From: Ochotona curzoniae
Lineage: Eukaryota; Chordata; Mammalia; Lagomorpha; Ochotonidae
NCBI RefSeq assembly: GCF_017591425.1
Contig: NW_024467120.1
Coordinates: 1,364,001-1,428,000 of the forward strand
Length of the DNA: 64,000 nucleotides
Reading direction: 5' to 3'
Part shown: in pieces, positions 1 through 11,074 of the stretch
Position numbering within the stretch: the first letter of the stretch is position 1
How the letters are laid out: each line of letters opens with the position of its first letter
Position numbers and translations under genes: made by a program
Notes under the pieces: generated by a model
Database searches by the model: none
Told to the model about the DNA's origin: nothing
What the model saw: only the letters and a program-made list of their open reading frames with translations

Positions 1-18
1 TTGTTGAATTCAGTTTTC

Positions 19-178
19 TTTTTTAAATATATTTTTTAATTTTGATAATCTTGCATAGTGGATTAGGGCACAGAGGGTCAAGGGTTACAGGAAAGTGGGT
101 AAGACCATTGTTTCCACACTAATATTTTTTTCTCTGTTTCTGTGGTAAGGGGAGTAACAAAGGGAATAGTCCCACCCA
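19..178 (-). mobile_element. Young 5'-truncated L1 3' end (160 bp)
   Basis: The T-rich left end is the L1 poly(A) on the minus strand, followed by a 3'-UTR tail containing gattagggcacagagggtc. An exact 13-bp target-site duplication gaattcagttttc flanks it (6-18 and 179-191). The same L1 tail recurs at 50060-50852 and, on the + strand, at 58937-59005, so it is one lagomorph L1 lineage. Confidence 0.8.
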
Positions 179-428
179 GAATTCAGTTTTCAAATATTTT
201 GAGTAAGAATTTGTCTCTGTGAAAGACTGACCCGTGATTTTTCCTTTTTTTTTTTTTTTCTGTAATGACTTGTCATTGTTTTGGTATTAAGAATATGCCA
301 GTCTCCTAACTCAGTTGAGAACTCTTCCCTTTTTTGATCTAGTTCCATGGAAGAAATTGGTAGTAGTTTTCCCTGGAATGTTTGAAAGAATTCATGAATG
401 AATTCTGGAGTTTCTTTGCAGGAAGACT

Positions 429-571
429 TTTTAAAAAGATTTATTTATTTTTATTTCCAAGGCAAATTTACAAACAGAGCTATCTTCTACCTCTGATTCT
501 TTTCTGAAATGGCTACACTGGTCTGAGCTTAGCTGAGCCAAAGCAGGGATCCAGGAAATTCTTCCTCGTGT
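429..571 (-). mobile_element. C-type SINE fragment (tail half only)
   Basis: Starts with the reverse of the tail (aaaaagatttatttattttt) and breaks off after the 'ccaggaaattcttcc' segment, so the tRNA-like head is missing. It lies 36 bp left of the next SINE in the same orientation. Confidence 0.6.
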
Positions 572-607
572 CTGTAACTCTTGCAAATAAAACAAATAAC
601 TCTTTTA

Positions 608-938
608 TTTTATTATTTTTTTAAAGATTTATTTTATTTTTATTGGAAAGGCGGATATACAGAGAGGAGAGAAAGAGAGGAAGATCTTCCGTCTGATGAT
701 TCACTCCCCAAGTGAGTGCAACAGGCAGATGCTATGCCGATCCAAAGCCAGGAGCCTCTTCCAGGTCTCCCACGCGGGTGCAGGGTCCCAAAGCCTTGGG
801 CTGTCCTCGACTGCTTTCCCAGGCCACAAGCGGGGAGCTGGATGGGAAGCGGGGCTGCCAGGATTAGAACCGGCACCCATATGGGATCCCGGGCGTGCAA
901 GGTGAGGACCTTAATCACTGCGCCACTGCGCCGGGCCC
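608..938 (-). mobile_element. Full-length young C-type (tRNA-derived) SINE
   Basis: Complete element with the tRNA-like head at the right end (minus strand: GGGCCCGGCGCAGTGGCGCA, then a B-box-like GGTTCTAATCC) and the tail at the left. An exact 17-bp target-site duplication aacaaataactctttta lies at 591-607 and 939-955. Family background, given once here: a Pol III-transcribed, non-coding lagomorph SINE mobilised by L1. Open frames of 60-115 codons on both strands across such copies are a by-product of the consensus. Confidence 0.9.
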
Positions 939-1671
939 AACAAATAACTCTTTTAAAGTGTGTATGGTTTAGTGTGGCTTTTTTCATTCCTGATGGAGTG
1001 TTTGTTCCTTTTAATTTTCTTAAGCAGTCTTGCCTGAGGCTTACCGAATTTGTTATTTGATCACGGAACCTATTTTGACTTTCTTCCTATTTTTGCTATT
1101 GAATATGCATTTTCTAAATTCTTTACTTTCTGTTTTTGGCTTATTGGTTTCTTCATGGTTTTTTGGCTTTGCCATTCTTTTTTTTTTTTGTTTGGGAGAA
1201 TGATGCTTAGATTGTTGGTAATATGGTCTTACTTTTTAATACGGTTATTCAGTTGAAGTCCATTGTTTCCTTTTGGCATGGCCTTAATATATTTTGATTT
1301 TTCTGCTCAAAGTATTTGTAAGGTCTCCCTTTCTCCATATTCTCACTGGCATTTGTCACTAACTTGGATTTCAGCCATTCTCAGTAGATGTGAAATGATA
1401 CCTTACTGCAGTTTTGACCTGGTAGCTAGGTATGTTGAGCGCTTTTTCATATATTTTTTGGCTACTTGTGTTTCTTCTTCTGAGATCTGTCTGTTGAGGT
1501 TGCCTGCCCATTTCTTAACTGGATTGGATGGATTTTCTTGTTGTTTTTGAATTGTATGGTGTATCCTATCTTAGAATTTTATGTCAGATTATTTCGTCAG
1601 TTGGGAAAGTTAAGCTTAGCCTGTCCTTACATGATGATGATTTCTATTTTACCTTTTTATTCTGTAAGCTT

Positions 1672-1738
1672 AATTATATATATAATTATATATAATATAT
1701 ATAACATATATTATATATTGTTATAAATATATATATAT
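1672..1738. repeat. AT-rich (TA)n-type low-complexity tract
   Basis: Interrupted TATA/ATAT runs with self-complementary stretches, lying inside old L1 DNA; likely prone to hairpins and length change. Confidence 0.85.
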
Positions 1739-2660
1739 ACCTGTCACAGAGCTGTTGGTACATTCAAAATTGCTGTCATTGTAGCTCCTTGATTTTTCAG
1801 AGCCCTTTATTAAAATGAAATGCCTCTCTTTGGTTCTGACAGTTTTTGCCTTAAAGTCCCCTTGTCTGACATATGTATTTGTCAAGTTTTTTTTAAGTTC
1901 ATATTTGCATGGTATAATTTTTCCTATACTTCAACCTTTTGACTGTTATTTTTAAGTTGTTACTTTCATGTGCAGCATAAGCATAGCTGTTCCTTTCCTA
2001 AATAGAGTTGGTTTTTATTTGTTTGGGACACTTGACAAACTTTGAAACGTGTAATCAGTTCATTTACATTTAAAGTATTGATGATCTATTTGAGTTTAAA
2101 TTTTCATCCTTGTATTCTTTTCATGATCATCCCACCTTTTCTGCATTTTCTACATCCTTGACTTTTTTATGGACTGATCAGGTATTTATTATTTAGTTTT
2201 CTTCTCTGCTGGCTTGCTAGTTATGCATTTTGTTATTCTGTTGACTATTATCCTAGAGAGTAGTGCATATGTTTTTGTGGATTTACTCTAAATTCGTACT
2301 TTAATCCCTTCCCTGGTGAGGCAGTGTTCTAAGAATAACTTAATTCCGTAAAATCTCATGCTCTCTTTTGTATTGTGTCTAATTGACTTAAAAGTCAATT
2401 TCTTCACCTGAATAAACTCATATAATACATTATCATTGCTATCATACAGAAAATATTTATTTGTATTTACAGTTTCTTTTCATTCTTCATAGAAGTCTGT
2501 TCTTCCCCTTCTGGCATGATTTTTCTTCTGCTGAAAAACATATTTCTTTCCATTTCTATTTGAAACTTTATTGTGTCTTAATCTTTGAAGCAGGTTTTTG
2601 CTGTGTGTGGAATTCCAGATAGTAATTTTCTCAATGCTTTAGTGAGGTAATTTCCCTTTA

Positions 2661-2999
2661 AAATAAATATTTATGTGTTTATTTAAAGCAGAGTGATTAA
2701 AATAAAGGAGGAGAGAGAGGGAGGTAAAAAGAGAGAGAGGGAGAGATAACTTCCATTCACTGGTTTATTCTCCTAATGGCTACAGTGGCCATGGCTGGCC
2801 AGGCAGAAGTTGAGAATCTGGAGTCCCGTCCAGGAGTGGCAGGGGCCCAAGTGTTTAGTCTGTCTTCCATTTTCTTCCCAGGTGTGTAATAGAGATCTGG
2901 GTCAGAAGCGGAACAGCCAGGACTAGACCTGGTGTTGTCATATGGTATGCTGATATTACAGGTTGCAGCTTAATTTGCTGCACAACAATGCCAACCAGT
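2661..2999 (-). mobile_element. Older C-type SINE, full length
   Basis: Left end is the A/T tail followed by a purine tract of gagaga repeats (2708-2748); right end is a worn head ('ttgctgcacaacaatgcc'). It interrupts the old L1, whose sequence resumes at about 3000. More diverged than the copy at 608-938. Confidence 0.8.
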
Positions 3000-3189
3000 A
3001 AAGGCTTAATTTCATTGTCTTGTGTGTTCTGTTATTTTTGTTGAGAAATAGCTGTAAGTCTCATTGTTGGTTCATTGAAGATGATGTCTCTTTTTCCTCT
3101 AAGAATGCTTTGTCTTTGTTATTGAAGTACATGTGCCCAGGTATTTATCCTGCAAGTAATAAATAAATAAAATATTACATTTAATATGT

Positions 3190-4620
3190 CTTTCTATAGA
3201 CTTGTATTTTTTGTTTCTCTTGGATGATTCATAGGAGCAGAATTATTAGTTTATGTGGTGGAACTATGTTTAACTTCCTAAGGAACTGCAGACTTTTCTG
3301 CAACCCATCATGCTTTGCACGCCCAGCAGCATATTTGTCAACAGTTAACTGACTATGCTTTTCTGGTGGATATGCAGTTTCCAGTTTGTGACTGAGTTTT
3401 TATTCCCTTCAAAACTAATCATGTTTTACTGTGCTTTTTAGGCAATTCTGAGCTTTGTTTGATGAAATATTATTTCAAGTATTTTGCTCATTTTAAAATT
3501 AGGTTATATATATATTTTTGACATCTAAAGGGTGCTTTATGTATTCTGAATTTAAATTATTGACTAGAAACTTAGTTTGCACATATATTCCCAATCTGTG
3601 ACTAATCTTGTGCTATACTTGTAAAAAATGTATTTATGTCTTTGGAAAGTCATATTTACAGAGAGAAGGAGAGACAAAGATCTTCCACCTGCTGGTTCAC
3701 TTCCCGAGTGGCTAGAAACCAGTAGCCAGGAGCTTCTTCTGGTCTCCCATGTGGGTACAGCATCCCAAGGTTTTGGGTCATCCTCTACTGCTTTTCTGGC
3801 CCACAAGCAGGGAGCTAGAAGGGACGTGGAGTAGCCGGGATTAGAACCGGCTCCCACGTGGGATCCCAGAGCATTGAAGGCAAGGACTGTAGCCACTAGG
3901 CTATTTTGTGCCACGCCCTAATGTTGATATATTCTTAATGTGCTTTTTCCCGTAAGATTAGGTAATATCATTTTTGAGAAGTTTTACAATTTTAGATATT
4001 ACTTCTGTGATTCATTTTGAGTGAATGTTTCCATCGGTGTATAAGTCCTAACCTTATTCATCTTTATGGACTTTGAATTATTTTCCTCTAGTGTCTGTGA
4101 CGTTTGCTTGGCGTCATTGTTGAAAAGGACTAGACAGTCAATGTAAGGGTTCCTTTCTGGGTATTCAGTGTTCCTCTGTCTGTTCCTCCATCTATTCTTC
4201 CATCTATGTTATCTGTCTATCAGTTCATCCGTAGGTAGGAGAATTGACGTTCTAACAGCATTAGGCTTTTTGGCTCATTGGTCTGGAAAGTTTCTCTGTT
4301 AATTTAAATCTCCTTCAGTTTCCTTTAACATTATTTTGTCATTTGCGGTGTTTCGGTGTTTGTACTTTTTTGTTAGGTACATTTCTATGTTGGTGCTGTT
4401 AAGAAATGAAATCTTTCTTAATTTCATTTCCAGTTAGTTACTAACATGTACTGTCTTACTAGTTTGTCGATGCACGAGTACCTCTTGACCTTGTGTCTTA
4501 CAAACTTGCTGAAATTCGTGTTTTGGTTCTTGGGCTTGTTTGTGGATTTCCTGGTTTATTCTGCATATGGAATCACGTAATTAGTGCAAGTAAAACAAGG
4601 TCTGTCATCTTATGCCTTTC
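3190..4620 (-). mobile_element. Old L1-derived DNA, minus strand, split by a SINE
   Basis: 3190-3620 and 3925-4620 contain L1-like phrases on the minus strand (for example 'agaattgacgttctaacagcatta' and 'cttgctgaaattcgtgttttgg' regions, counterparts of L1 ORF2). Heavily decayed; exact boundaries are uncertain. The SINE at 3622-3919 sits inside. Confidence 0.5.
3622..3919 (-). mobile_element. C-type SINE
   Basis: Tail at left ('aaaaaatgtatttatgtctttgg'), worn head at right ('ccactaggctattttgtgccacgccc'). The B-box region is well kept (gattagaaccgg on +). No clear target duplication. Confidence 0.85.
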
Positions 4621-4936
4621 TCTTCTTCCTCCTCCACTTTCTCCTTCCTGGTTCCCATTTGTTTTTTTCTGCCGTTTCCTGTTTCCTGTCTTCTTACTTC
4701 AGAGTCCTCACTCCGGACAGTGTGGAGTAATAGAGACACAGAGCATACTAGGCTTCAGTCAATAACCTTGTGTCAATAAAAAGGCTTTACCTATTAAACA
4801 TGAATTATTAGACTAAATTTTTTTGTGATTTTAAAAATAGATGTATTTGTAGAAGGCAACCCACATTACTTGAATATGTTTCTGTTCAAGGCCTCTAGTT
4901 TTTGAATTTGTAAAGGAGCTTCAAAAATTCCATAGA

Positions 4937-5259
4937 GGTGCTGGCTCTGTGCTCTGATGGCTCAGGCATTGGCCTGCAATGCCAGCACCCAATATGGGCG
5001 CCACATTGTATCCTAATTGTTGTGTTTCTGATCCAGCTCTCTGCTGATGGCCTGGGGAAGCAGAGGAGGGTGGGCTCAAGTGCTTCCCCTGCCACTCACG
5101 TGAGAGACTTGGGTGAAACTCTTGGTTGCTTGCTGTGACCTGGCTCAGCACTGGCCACGCGGCCATTTTGGTAGTCAATCAGTGGATGAAAGCTTTCCTT
5201 TTTTCTCTGTCTCCCTGTCTGTAACAAGTAAATAGATCTTTTTAAAAAGATAAAGACTA
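4937..5259 (+). mobile_element. Older C-type SINE
   Basis: Head starts near 'ctctgatggctcaggcattggcc'; tail ends aagtaaatagatcttttt. The body keeps 'cgcggccattttggtagtcaatcagtgg'. Strongly diverged in the head and B-box region. Confidence 0.75.
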
Positions 5260-5367
5260 AATGGTGAGACAGTGCTATGGCATTAGGAATAAGATAAAAT
5301 TTCTGAAAAATTTCATCCTGGTTCTGTAAAAAGTAAAAAGTTTTGTTAGAAAAACAAACCAAGGAAA

Positions 5368-5650
5368 CTGGTTCCATGGCATAGTGGGCTAAGCTTCTTC
5401 CTTTGGTAGTGATATACCATCTGGGCACTTGTTCAAGTCTTAACTGTCCCACTTCTGGTCTAGCTCCCTGCTAATGTCTTAGCAAAGCAGCAGAGGATGT
5501 CCCAGAGCCTTAGATCCCATATGCATATGGGAGACCTGAGAAAAGCTCTGGGCTGCCAGCTTTGGACAGTCCTGCTCTGGCCATTGGGGCTATTTGGGGA
5601 ATAAACCAGCAAATGGACCTCTTTCTCCATCATTCCCTGTATCTCTGTGT
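5368..5650 (+). mobile_element. Older C-type SINE, tail lost
   Basis: Head 'ttccatggcatagtgggctaagc'; the body is recognisable to 'ctctgtgtaac', where the next SINE's target duplication begins. The 3' tail may have been displaced or lost when that element inserted. Confidence 0.75.
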
Positions 5651-5663
5651 AACATTAACTTTC

Positions 5664-5984
5664 TTTTTTAAAAATTTTTATTGGAAAGGCGGATATGCAG
5701 AGAGGAGGAGAGACAGAGAGGAAGATCTTTCATCCAATGGTTCATTCCCCAAGTGACCACAACAGCTGAAGCTGAGCCAGTCTGAAGCCAGGAGCCCGAG
5801 CTCTTCCAGGTCTCCCACATGGGTGCAGGGACCCAAGGCTTTGGGCCATCCTCAACTGCTTTCCCAGACCACAAGCAGGAAGCTGGATGGGAAGCAGGGC
5901 CGCCAGGATGAGAACCGGCAACCATATAGGGTCCCAGCGCATTCAAGGCAAGGACTTTAGCCACTACATTATTGCACTGGTCCC
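5664..5984 (-). mobile_element. C-type SINE with 13-bp target-site duplication
   Basis: Flanks aacattaactttc (5651-5663) and aacactaactttc (5985-5997), one mismatch. It lies tail-to-tail with the + copy at 5368-5650, so the pair forms an imperfect inverted repeat of about 300 bp arms. Confidence 0.88.
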
Positions 5985-6173
5985 AACACTAACTTTCAAG
6001 TAAAAAATCTTAAGAAAAAAACCTAAATGGGAAATCTATATTATTGAAAAACTATGAACACATTTCAAAATTTTTGTGCACCAAAATAAACTTACTTTAA
6101 ATTCCATTTTCCACAATCTTTTTGTAGTTTCTTTGTGTATATAGTGTACTGATGAGTTAAAAGGATATAAATA

Positions 6174-6496
6174 GGGTTGGAGCAATGGCTCAATTGACTA
6201 ACCCTGCAGCTCCAAGGACAAGCATTCCATATGGGTGGCAGTTTACATCTTGGCTGCTCCATTTCCAATCCATTTCCTTGCTTGTGGCCTGGGAAAGCAA
6301 TAGAGGATGGCCCAAAGCCTTGGGGCCCTGCACCCATGTGGGAGACCCAGAGGAAGCTCCTAGTTCCTGGCTTTGGGTCAACTCAGCTCTGGCCGTTGTG
6401 GCCACTTGGGGAGTGAACCAATAGGTAGAAGATCTTTCTGTCTCCTCCTTCTCTTTGTCAATCTGCCAATCTACCTTTCCGATGAAAATAATTAAG
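6174..6496 (+). mobile_element. C-type SINE, intermediate age
   Basis: Head 'ggttggagcaatggctcaattgac', body to 'ttggggagtgaaccaatagg', tail 'gatgaaaataattaag' then T-rich. Fourth SINE within 1.6 kb. Confidence 0.82.
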
Positions 6497-6499
6497 TTT

Positions 6500-7085
6500 T
6501 TTTTGTTGTTGTTGTTTGTTTTTTAAAGGAGAAGGGAATCAACTACTTTCTAGGAACATAAGAAACACCTAGTCTGTTCTTTTCATTTTTCTGGAATTCT
6601 TAGTTGGTAGATACAAAATAACTTTGGTGGAGTTGTAATTATTCTATTATCCATAGAAAATGCTAGTGAATACATTGTAGGTGTGATAAAAGTAATGAGT
6701 AAATTACTTATTCACAAATTTATATATTTACTGTAAATGCATATTTATTTTTTCTAAATTATTAACCTAAATAAGAAAATATTTTTGAGAATACTTCAAA
6801 AATGCAGAATTTTTTTCCTTTAACTTTTTGGAATGCCTTCATATTACCATGGTGCCTATCATGGTCCTTAGTAAGACTGCAGAATGTTAAACAGTGTGCG
6901 TCCAGATCACTGGGCACACGGAGCCTGTTGTTGTCTTATGGTCCACAACTTTTGATGGTCATATACAAAGAGAGTCTTTCCAGTAGCTTGGTGATGCTGT
7001 GGAGTAAATGAATACTGGGGAGACAGGAGAGCCTTGTGCCATGGTTCTTATCATGCTGTGTATCTGCTGTACTTTGCTCACATCT
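6500..7085. other. AT-rich sequence with no gene seen
   Basis: No repeat of the families named elsewhere, no splice-flanked open frame. Probably old, unrecognisable repeat or plain intergenic/intronic DNA. Confidence 0.4.
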
Positions 7086-7200
7086 GTCCCCTTCACTGAG
7101 TTGCCAGCTTTGCAAAGCAAGGCGTCAGTGTCTTGCTCGTTGTTAGCTCCATGGCACCTGGCACAAGGGAGGTGTCCAGGAAGGGTTTGCTAAATGGATA
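7085..7200 (+). mobile_element. L2-like relic
   Basis: The phrase 'ccatggcacctggcacaagg' followed by 'gggtttgctaaatggataatg' resembles the 3' end of ancient L2 (cctggcacatagtaggtgct...ttgaatgaatg in its usual form). Short and diverged. Confidence 0.45.
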
Positions 7201-8129
7201 ATGTTGAAGAGGAATTTTATACCAGAAACTTGTTACCAATCTCAAGGCAGATTTTATTCAATAGCACTGAAATAAAGAAGACACATTGATGTAACCAGAC
7301 CTGGACGCCACCGAAGCAAAAGGCCTTTTCAGTTCCGGAATGTTTTGAAGGAAAGATACTAAATGATGTTGAAGGGGCATTAGTCTATATGGTCAGGCAA
7401 TATGGTTTTGTTAATTCGTGTTAATTGGAAAAGCCAGCTTCTCAATATCTTCTGGACGAAGGGAACTTCTGCAAAGTTGAACAAGAGCTTAAGTTGGGTT
7501 CCTGTTCTTCCATGGGGAACTGGGGGCCGGAGAGCAGTTTTGTGGGTGTCTGCATATTCCAAAGTGGCTCCCAGATTCCTGAGGAGACATTTCTGGGTAG
7601 TAGGAGATTGATACCTCAGTGGGACAAGGAAAGTATTCACAGCTGCCAGCTTTCAAAGGAGAAGGTCTGGAGTCTGTCACCAGGTACTGTCTGGAGCAAG
7701 CCGTGCAGTCTCTTGCGGCAGCCATGAACTTTCTCAGGCATTTGAAGAGAACGGAGATTTCCATCCTAGGGAAGCAGATCTGAGCTGATTAGAGATTACC
7801 CAGTTGTGTGCATCTCTTAGTGTGTGTGTGTGTTTTGGGGTTGGAGGATGGGATATGAGGGCTGAAAGTTATCTCAGAGAACCCCGATTGTGAGAGTCTG
7901 TCCACATCACAGGGCAAGGAAAGGTATTTTATGAGTGAACATCCAGGGTGAAACCAGAAATGGGACAAAACTTGGGCACACCTCTGTGGATTTAAGTTTC
8001 CAAGCTCACAGTGTAAGGGAACTTTGTTCAGCCAAGTGTGTATTGTCTTGCTTCTCTGACTTCTTTCAGCAAGCTGTGAGGCTGGATGCAGCACCACGTT
8101 TCAACCACGACTCAGAGGCATTTTATATC

Positions 8130-8205
8130 ACGTGTTCAGGGTCATGTCATTAGTGACTGGCTGTGCTAGAATTCAAACCCAGTTCTTGAAAATGTCATTT
8201 TCTGA
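8130..8205 (+). mobile_element. Possible MIR core fragment
   Basis: 'ggctgtgctagaattcaaac' followed by 'ccagttcttga' has the look of the MIR core (gagccaggattcgaacccag). Too short to be certain. Confidence 0.4.
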
Positions 8206-8308
8206 CCTTTGCGTGCATTTGGATGTTGTTACATCGCACTTTGCTTTCCTTAGAAGTAATTCATGTCAACAACAGTGAACTTATTTATGTATAAAATAAG
8301 TTTGCTTA

Positions 8309-8924
8309 TTTATTTATTTTTTGATGGAGAATCTTTATTGTCATGTGCAGGGAACTCCACGGTGTACATTTATCTCAGCTTCATGGCTGGTTCTTTTCGC
8401 TTTGGCCTTTTTTCGGCTTGGCAACGTGAATCACACATTTGGCTTGTGATCCTTAGTGACGGTGTATTTCATTGTGTCTGTCATTGAATTTGGCCCTGAT
8501 GGCTTCACCAGCCTAGACAATGCCTTTATCTTCCAAGTTCTCCTGCACGAAGGTCACAAGTGGTACAGGTCTTCTTGTGGACCAGGCAGCCCCAGCCAGC
8601 AGTCTCTGCTTCTTTTGTTTTGTCTCTGGTCTATATCTGTAGGCCAGCTTTAGCAGTTGAGTGACTGGTGGTCCAGGGCCTGGGTGAGCTTGTTAATGGC
8701 CTTACACAGAGTGGCCCCCTGCTGCTGCAGCTGGATGCAGGGGAGTGTGCATTTGATAAAATACGTGAGGTTCCTCTTAAGCCAAGTATTCTGTGCCATG
8801 CCTAAGTTCTTAGGACTTTTCTCAAACAAGAGGGTTCACCACCCTCCTGGCCTCCTGTTTGTTCAATATAGCAGGGCCGCCCGCCTTGGTGTTCTTTCCT
8901 TTTGTCATCTTGGGTAGCAGAAGG
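8309..8924 (-). pseudogene. RPL7A: Processed pseudogene of ribosomal protein L7a (eL8), internally deleted
   Basis: On the minus strand an ATG (8906-8908) after CCCAAG opens a reading that matches eL8: MTKGKN, then KKQEAR-like and VVNPLFEKSPKN, later INKLTQALDHQ and a stretch ending near QRLL. It then jumps straight to the VHRKTCTT region, so about 80 codons are missing (junction near 8585-8600). The C-terminal part follows with several stops and frameshifts. There are no introns, and an A-rich 3' end (minus-strand AATAAATAAATAAG) lies at 8301-8315. Near-duplicate flanks, aataagtttgctta (8295-8308) and aataaggtttgttta (8925-8939), look like an aged target-site duplication. A retrocopy made by L1 machinery, not functional. 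Confidence 0.85.
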
Positions 8925-8937
8925 AATAAGGTTTGTT

Positions 8938-9119
8938 TAATTTTTTGAAAGAGTTACAAAAAGGGGGAGATCCTCCATGCACTGTTTCACTTCCCAGATG
9001 GCCACAATGGCCAGTGAGAAGTCAGGAGGAGCAAGGAGCTCCTCCATCTGGGTCTTCTGGGTGCCAGGGGCCAACCAAGGATTTGAGCCATCCCTGGCTC
9101 CTTTTCACATACAGCTATC
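8938..9119 (-). mobile_element. Old SINE, tail-side half, split by a solo LTR
   Basis: Runs from 'gaaagagttacaaaaaggggg' through 'cacttcccagatggccacaat' and 'ccatccctggctcc' to the LTR junction. Its other half resumes at 9566. It also abuts the RPL7A retrocopy. Confidence 0.75.
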
Positions 9120-9565
9120 TGAGGCTCTTCTCTGTAGTCCTCTTGGGAGATGCCAAGGTGAGGAGATGGAATGCCTGTGGAATACTACTGGAGAAAGGAG
9201 ATGACCAGGAGTCAGCTAACTGATCCCTATACTGAGTTTAACAGTGGAGCTTATATAGACCCAGAGCACCAGTAATAGCAACCTAATTGGTCCTTCCTTC
9301 CCCAGCCCCACCAATCAACTTAAAGGTAAACTCTTTCCTGATGAGAGCAACCTATGAGCCTGACTTGACCGCAGTGGCTCCTACTTGGTTCTCTTATTTC
9401 TCCAATACAAGGTAAGGACCTTCTAAACAGAGGAAAACAGGATATGTGTGTGCAGTCCTGGGCCACCTGTCAGCCACCAGGTCAAAGTGGGTCCTCAGTT
9501 TGCCAATGCCCCTTCCGGTTTCCAGCACAAATGAGGAAGGCCTGGATGCACAGATGTCTACCACA
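9120..9565 (-). mobile_element. Solo ERV LTR (446 bp) inserted in a SINE
   Basis: The block begins TG and ends CA on both strands, as LTRs do. On the minus strand it starts TGTGGTAGACATC and ends GAAGAGCCTCA, and carries a CCAAT box (ACCAAT) and about 45 bp later a TATA box (CTATATAAG). Six-base flanks gctatc (9114-9119) and gttatc (9566-9571) fit the 6-bp target duplication of class II (ERVK-like) elements with one change. The surrounding SINE reads continuously when the block is skipped. No internal retroviral genes accompany it, so it is a solo LTR left by recombination. Family not named. Confidence 0.75.
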
Positions 9566-9676
9566 GTTATCAGGGAGTTGGATCACAAATGGAGTAGCCT
9601 GGATACACACTGGCACTCATATAGGATGCTGGCATTTCAGGTAGCAGATTTGTCCACTGCCTCACAATGCTAACCC
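9566..9676 (-). mobile_element. Old SINE, head-side half (continuation of 8938-9119)
   Basis: 'cagggagttggatcacaaat' then 'ggagtagcctgg', and the tRNA-like end 'ccactgcctcacaatgctaaccc', complete the element whose tail half lies left of the LTR. Confidence 0.75.
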
Positions 9677-9969
9677 ACAGTGAACATTGTTAAGCAGCTG
9701 CTTATTGCGTCTGAGATTCTAAGGACACTGGACAGCAAGGGCTGCTGGATACTCAGGTCCTTGACTTGACTTTAAAATGAAATTCAGGAGCGAGTTGTAG
9801 CATTCACAGCAAATAACAGGTTAGCAAGTGGTACCCCACTTCACAGGATCAGGCCCACTCAGAGGTGCTAGCCCTTGGCTTTGATCTGTGTTTACCACGG
9901 AGCTGTGATTGGTTTGGGCAAAAATGATTGTAGCTCAACTTAGGGTTTTACTCCTAGATATTATCATCG

Positions 9970-10017
9970 TGTATATTTACTAAATGTAATGTGCGTGTAT
10001 ATTTACTAAATGTTATG
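9970..10017 (+). repeat. Two-copy 26-bp direct repeat
   Basis: gtgtatatttactaaatgt occurs twice head-to-tail with one difference just after it (aatg/tatg). Local tandem duplication in otherwise unremarkable sequence. Confidence 0.85.
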
Positions 10018-10224
10018 CTGCCGGAGTGGCAGCCCCCACTAAATGACTGGGAAAGTTGGTATTGCTCTTGGAGGAGATTAGCAGGTCACTGGGCAGGGCT
10101 GCTGGTTTCAAACACGTGTTGGAATCCACCAAAGATTTTTCGAGTGACACTACTGCTTAGGTAGCAGTAACACACCAGTAAGACAACAACACAAAAGCAG
10201 CAGCACCTACTTTTATAATTTTAG

Positions 10225-10543
10225 GGGATGTATTTATTTGTTTATTTTAAAAGAATTAGAGTAGGAGAGAGCGAGAGAAGTTTGAGAGATCTTGCACTTG
10301 CTAGTTTATGTCCCAAATGGCTGCAGAAACCAGGGCTGGGCCACTAGGCTTGAGCCAGCTCCATCAGGATGTCCCATGTGGGTGGCAGGGACCTAACACT
10401 TGGCCAACTTCCTTTACTCTGCCAGGCTCACTAACAGAAAGCTGAATTGGAAGTGGAGCAGCCGAACTTGACCTGGTGCCCATATGAGATACTGGTGTCA
10501 CATAAGCTTAACACACTATACCGTAATGCAGCACCCCCCCATT
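10225..10543 (-). mobile_element. Older C-type SINE
   Basis: Tail 'gatgtatttatttgtttatt' at left, purine tract 'gagagagcgagagaag', worn head 'cacactataccgtaatgcagcac' at right. The head is followed by a run of seven Cs. Confidence 0.82.
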
Positions 10544-10544
10544 T

Positions 10545-11070
10545 TTAAAGGCTTAAGTAAAAGACTTAAGCAAATTTTAGTTTGTTTAACCTGTAAGTGG
10601 TTATTGCAGTGTTTTTAAAATTCAAACGTTGGAGTATGCCATTTCCCTTATGTATGTCAAAAACTATTAGTCTAAGTAGTTCATGATGGTAAATAGTCCC
10701 TGGGTTTATTTTCCTTGTTGTTTTTCCTCTGCCTTTCTGGCACCACCTTGCTTGCAGTTTGTAGTAGAGATGCAAAGCAGGGGGATGCCTGCTGCACTTG
10801 GCACACCTGTTTCAGGTTTCTAATGGTTGGAGCAGGAGGTGATGCAGAGAGCACTGGGTGGGTGTGGGAATTTGGAGGCTGCAGAGTAGTTAATCACCAA
10901 AGTCCAGGGCATGTGGGGAGTGGTGTGGAGGTGAATGCAGTGTTTCCTGGTCCTGGAGGCAGCGGAAAGCTTCTGGGGTCTGTCAGGACCACCTAGGCAA
11001 GGGCCGTCTTTGCCTCAGGAGGGCAGAGGAGAACATCAGTGAGAGGAGGAGATGCTGCAGAGCACGGGTG
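10545..11070. other. No recognised gene or repeat
   Basis: Mixed-composition DNA; the G-rich half (10800-11000) precedes the minisatellite. No convincing exon. Confidence 0.4.
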
Positions 11071-11074
11071 GTGT

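Larger units (their letters stand above)
192..3165 (-). mobile_element. Old L1, minus strand, ORF2 into 5' region, broken by SINEs
   Basis: Between SINE insertions (429-571, 608-938, 2661-2999) the DNA reads as the reverse complement of mammalian L1: ORF2 reverse-transcriptase region near 330-430 and 956-1150, then 'acatttaaagtattgatg'-type and 'gtgcccaggtat'-type stretches near 2060-2090 and 3130-3145 typical of regions further 5'. The order is consistent with one decayed element. A second, more 3' L1 piece (about 1262-1550) seems nested. No open frame survives. Assigned from recalled L1 patterns, not an alignment. Confidence 0.6.
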
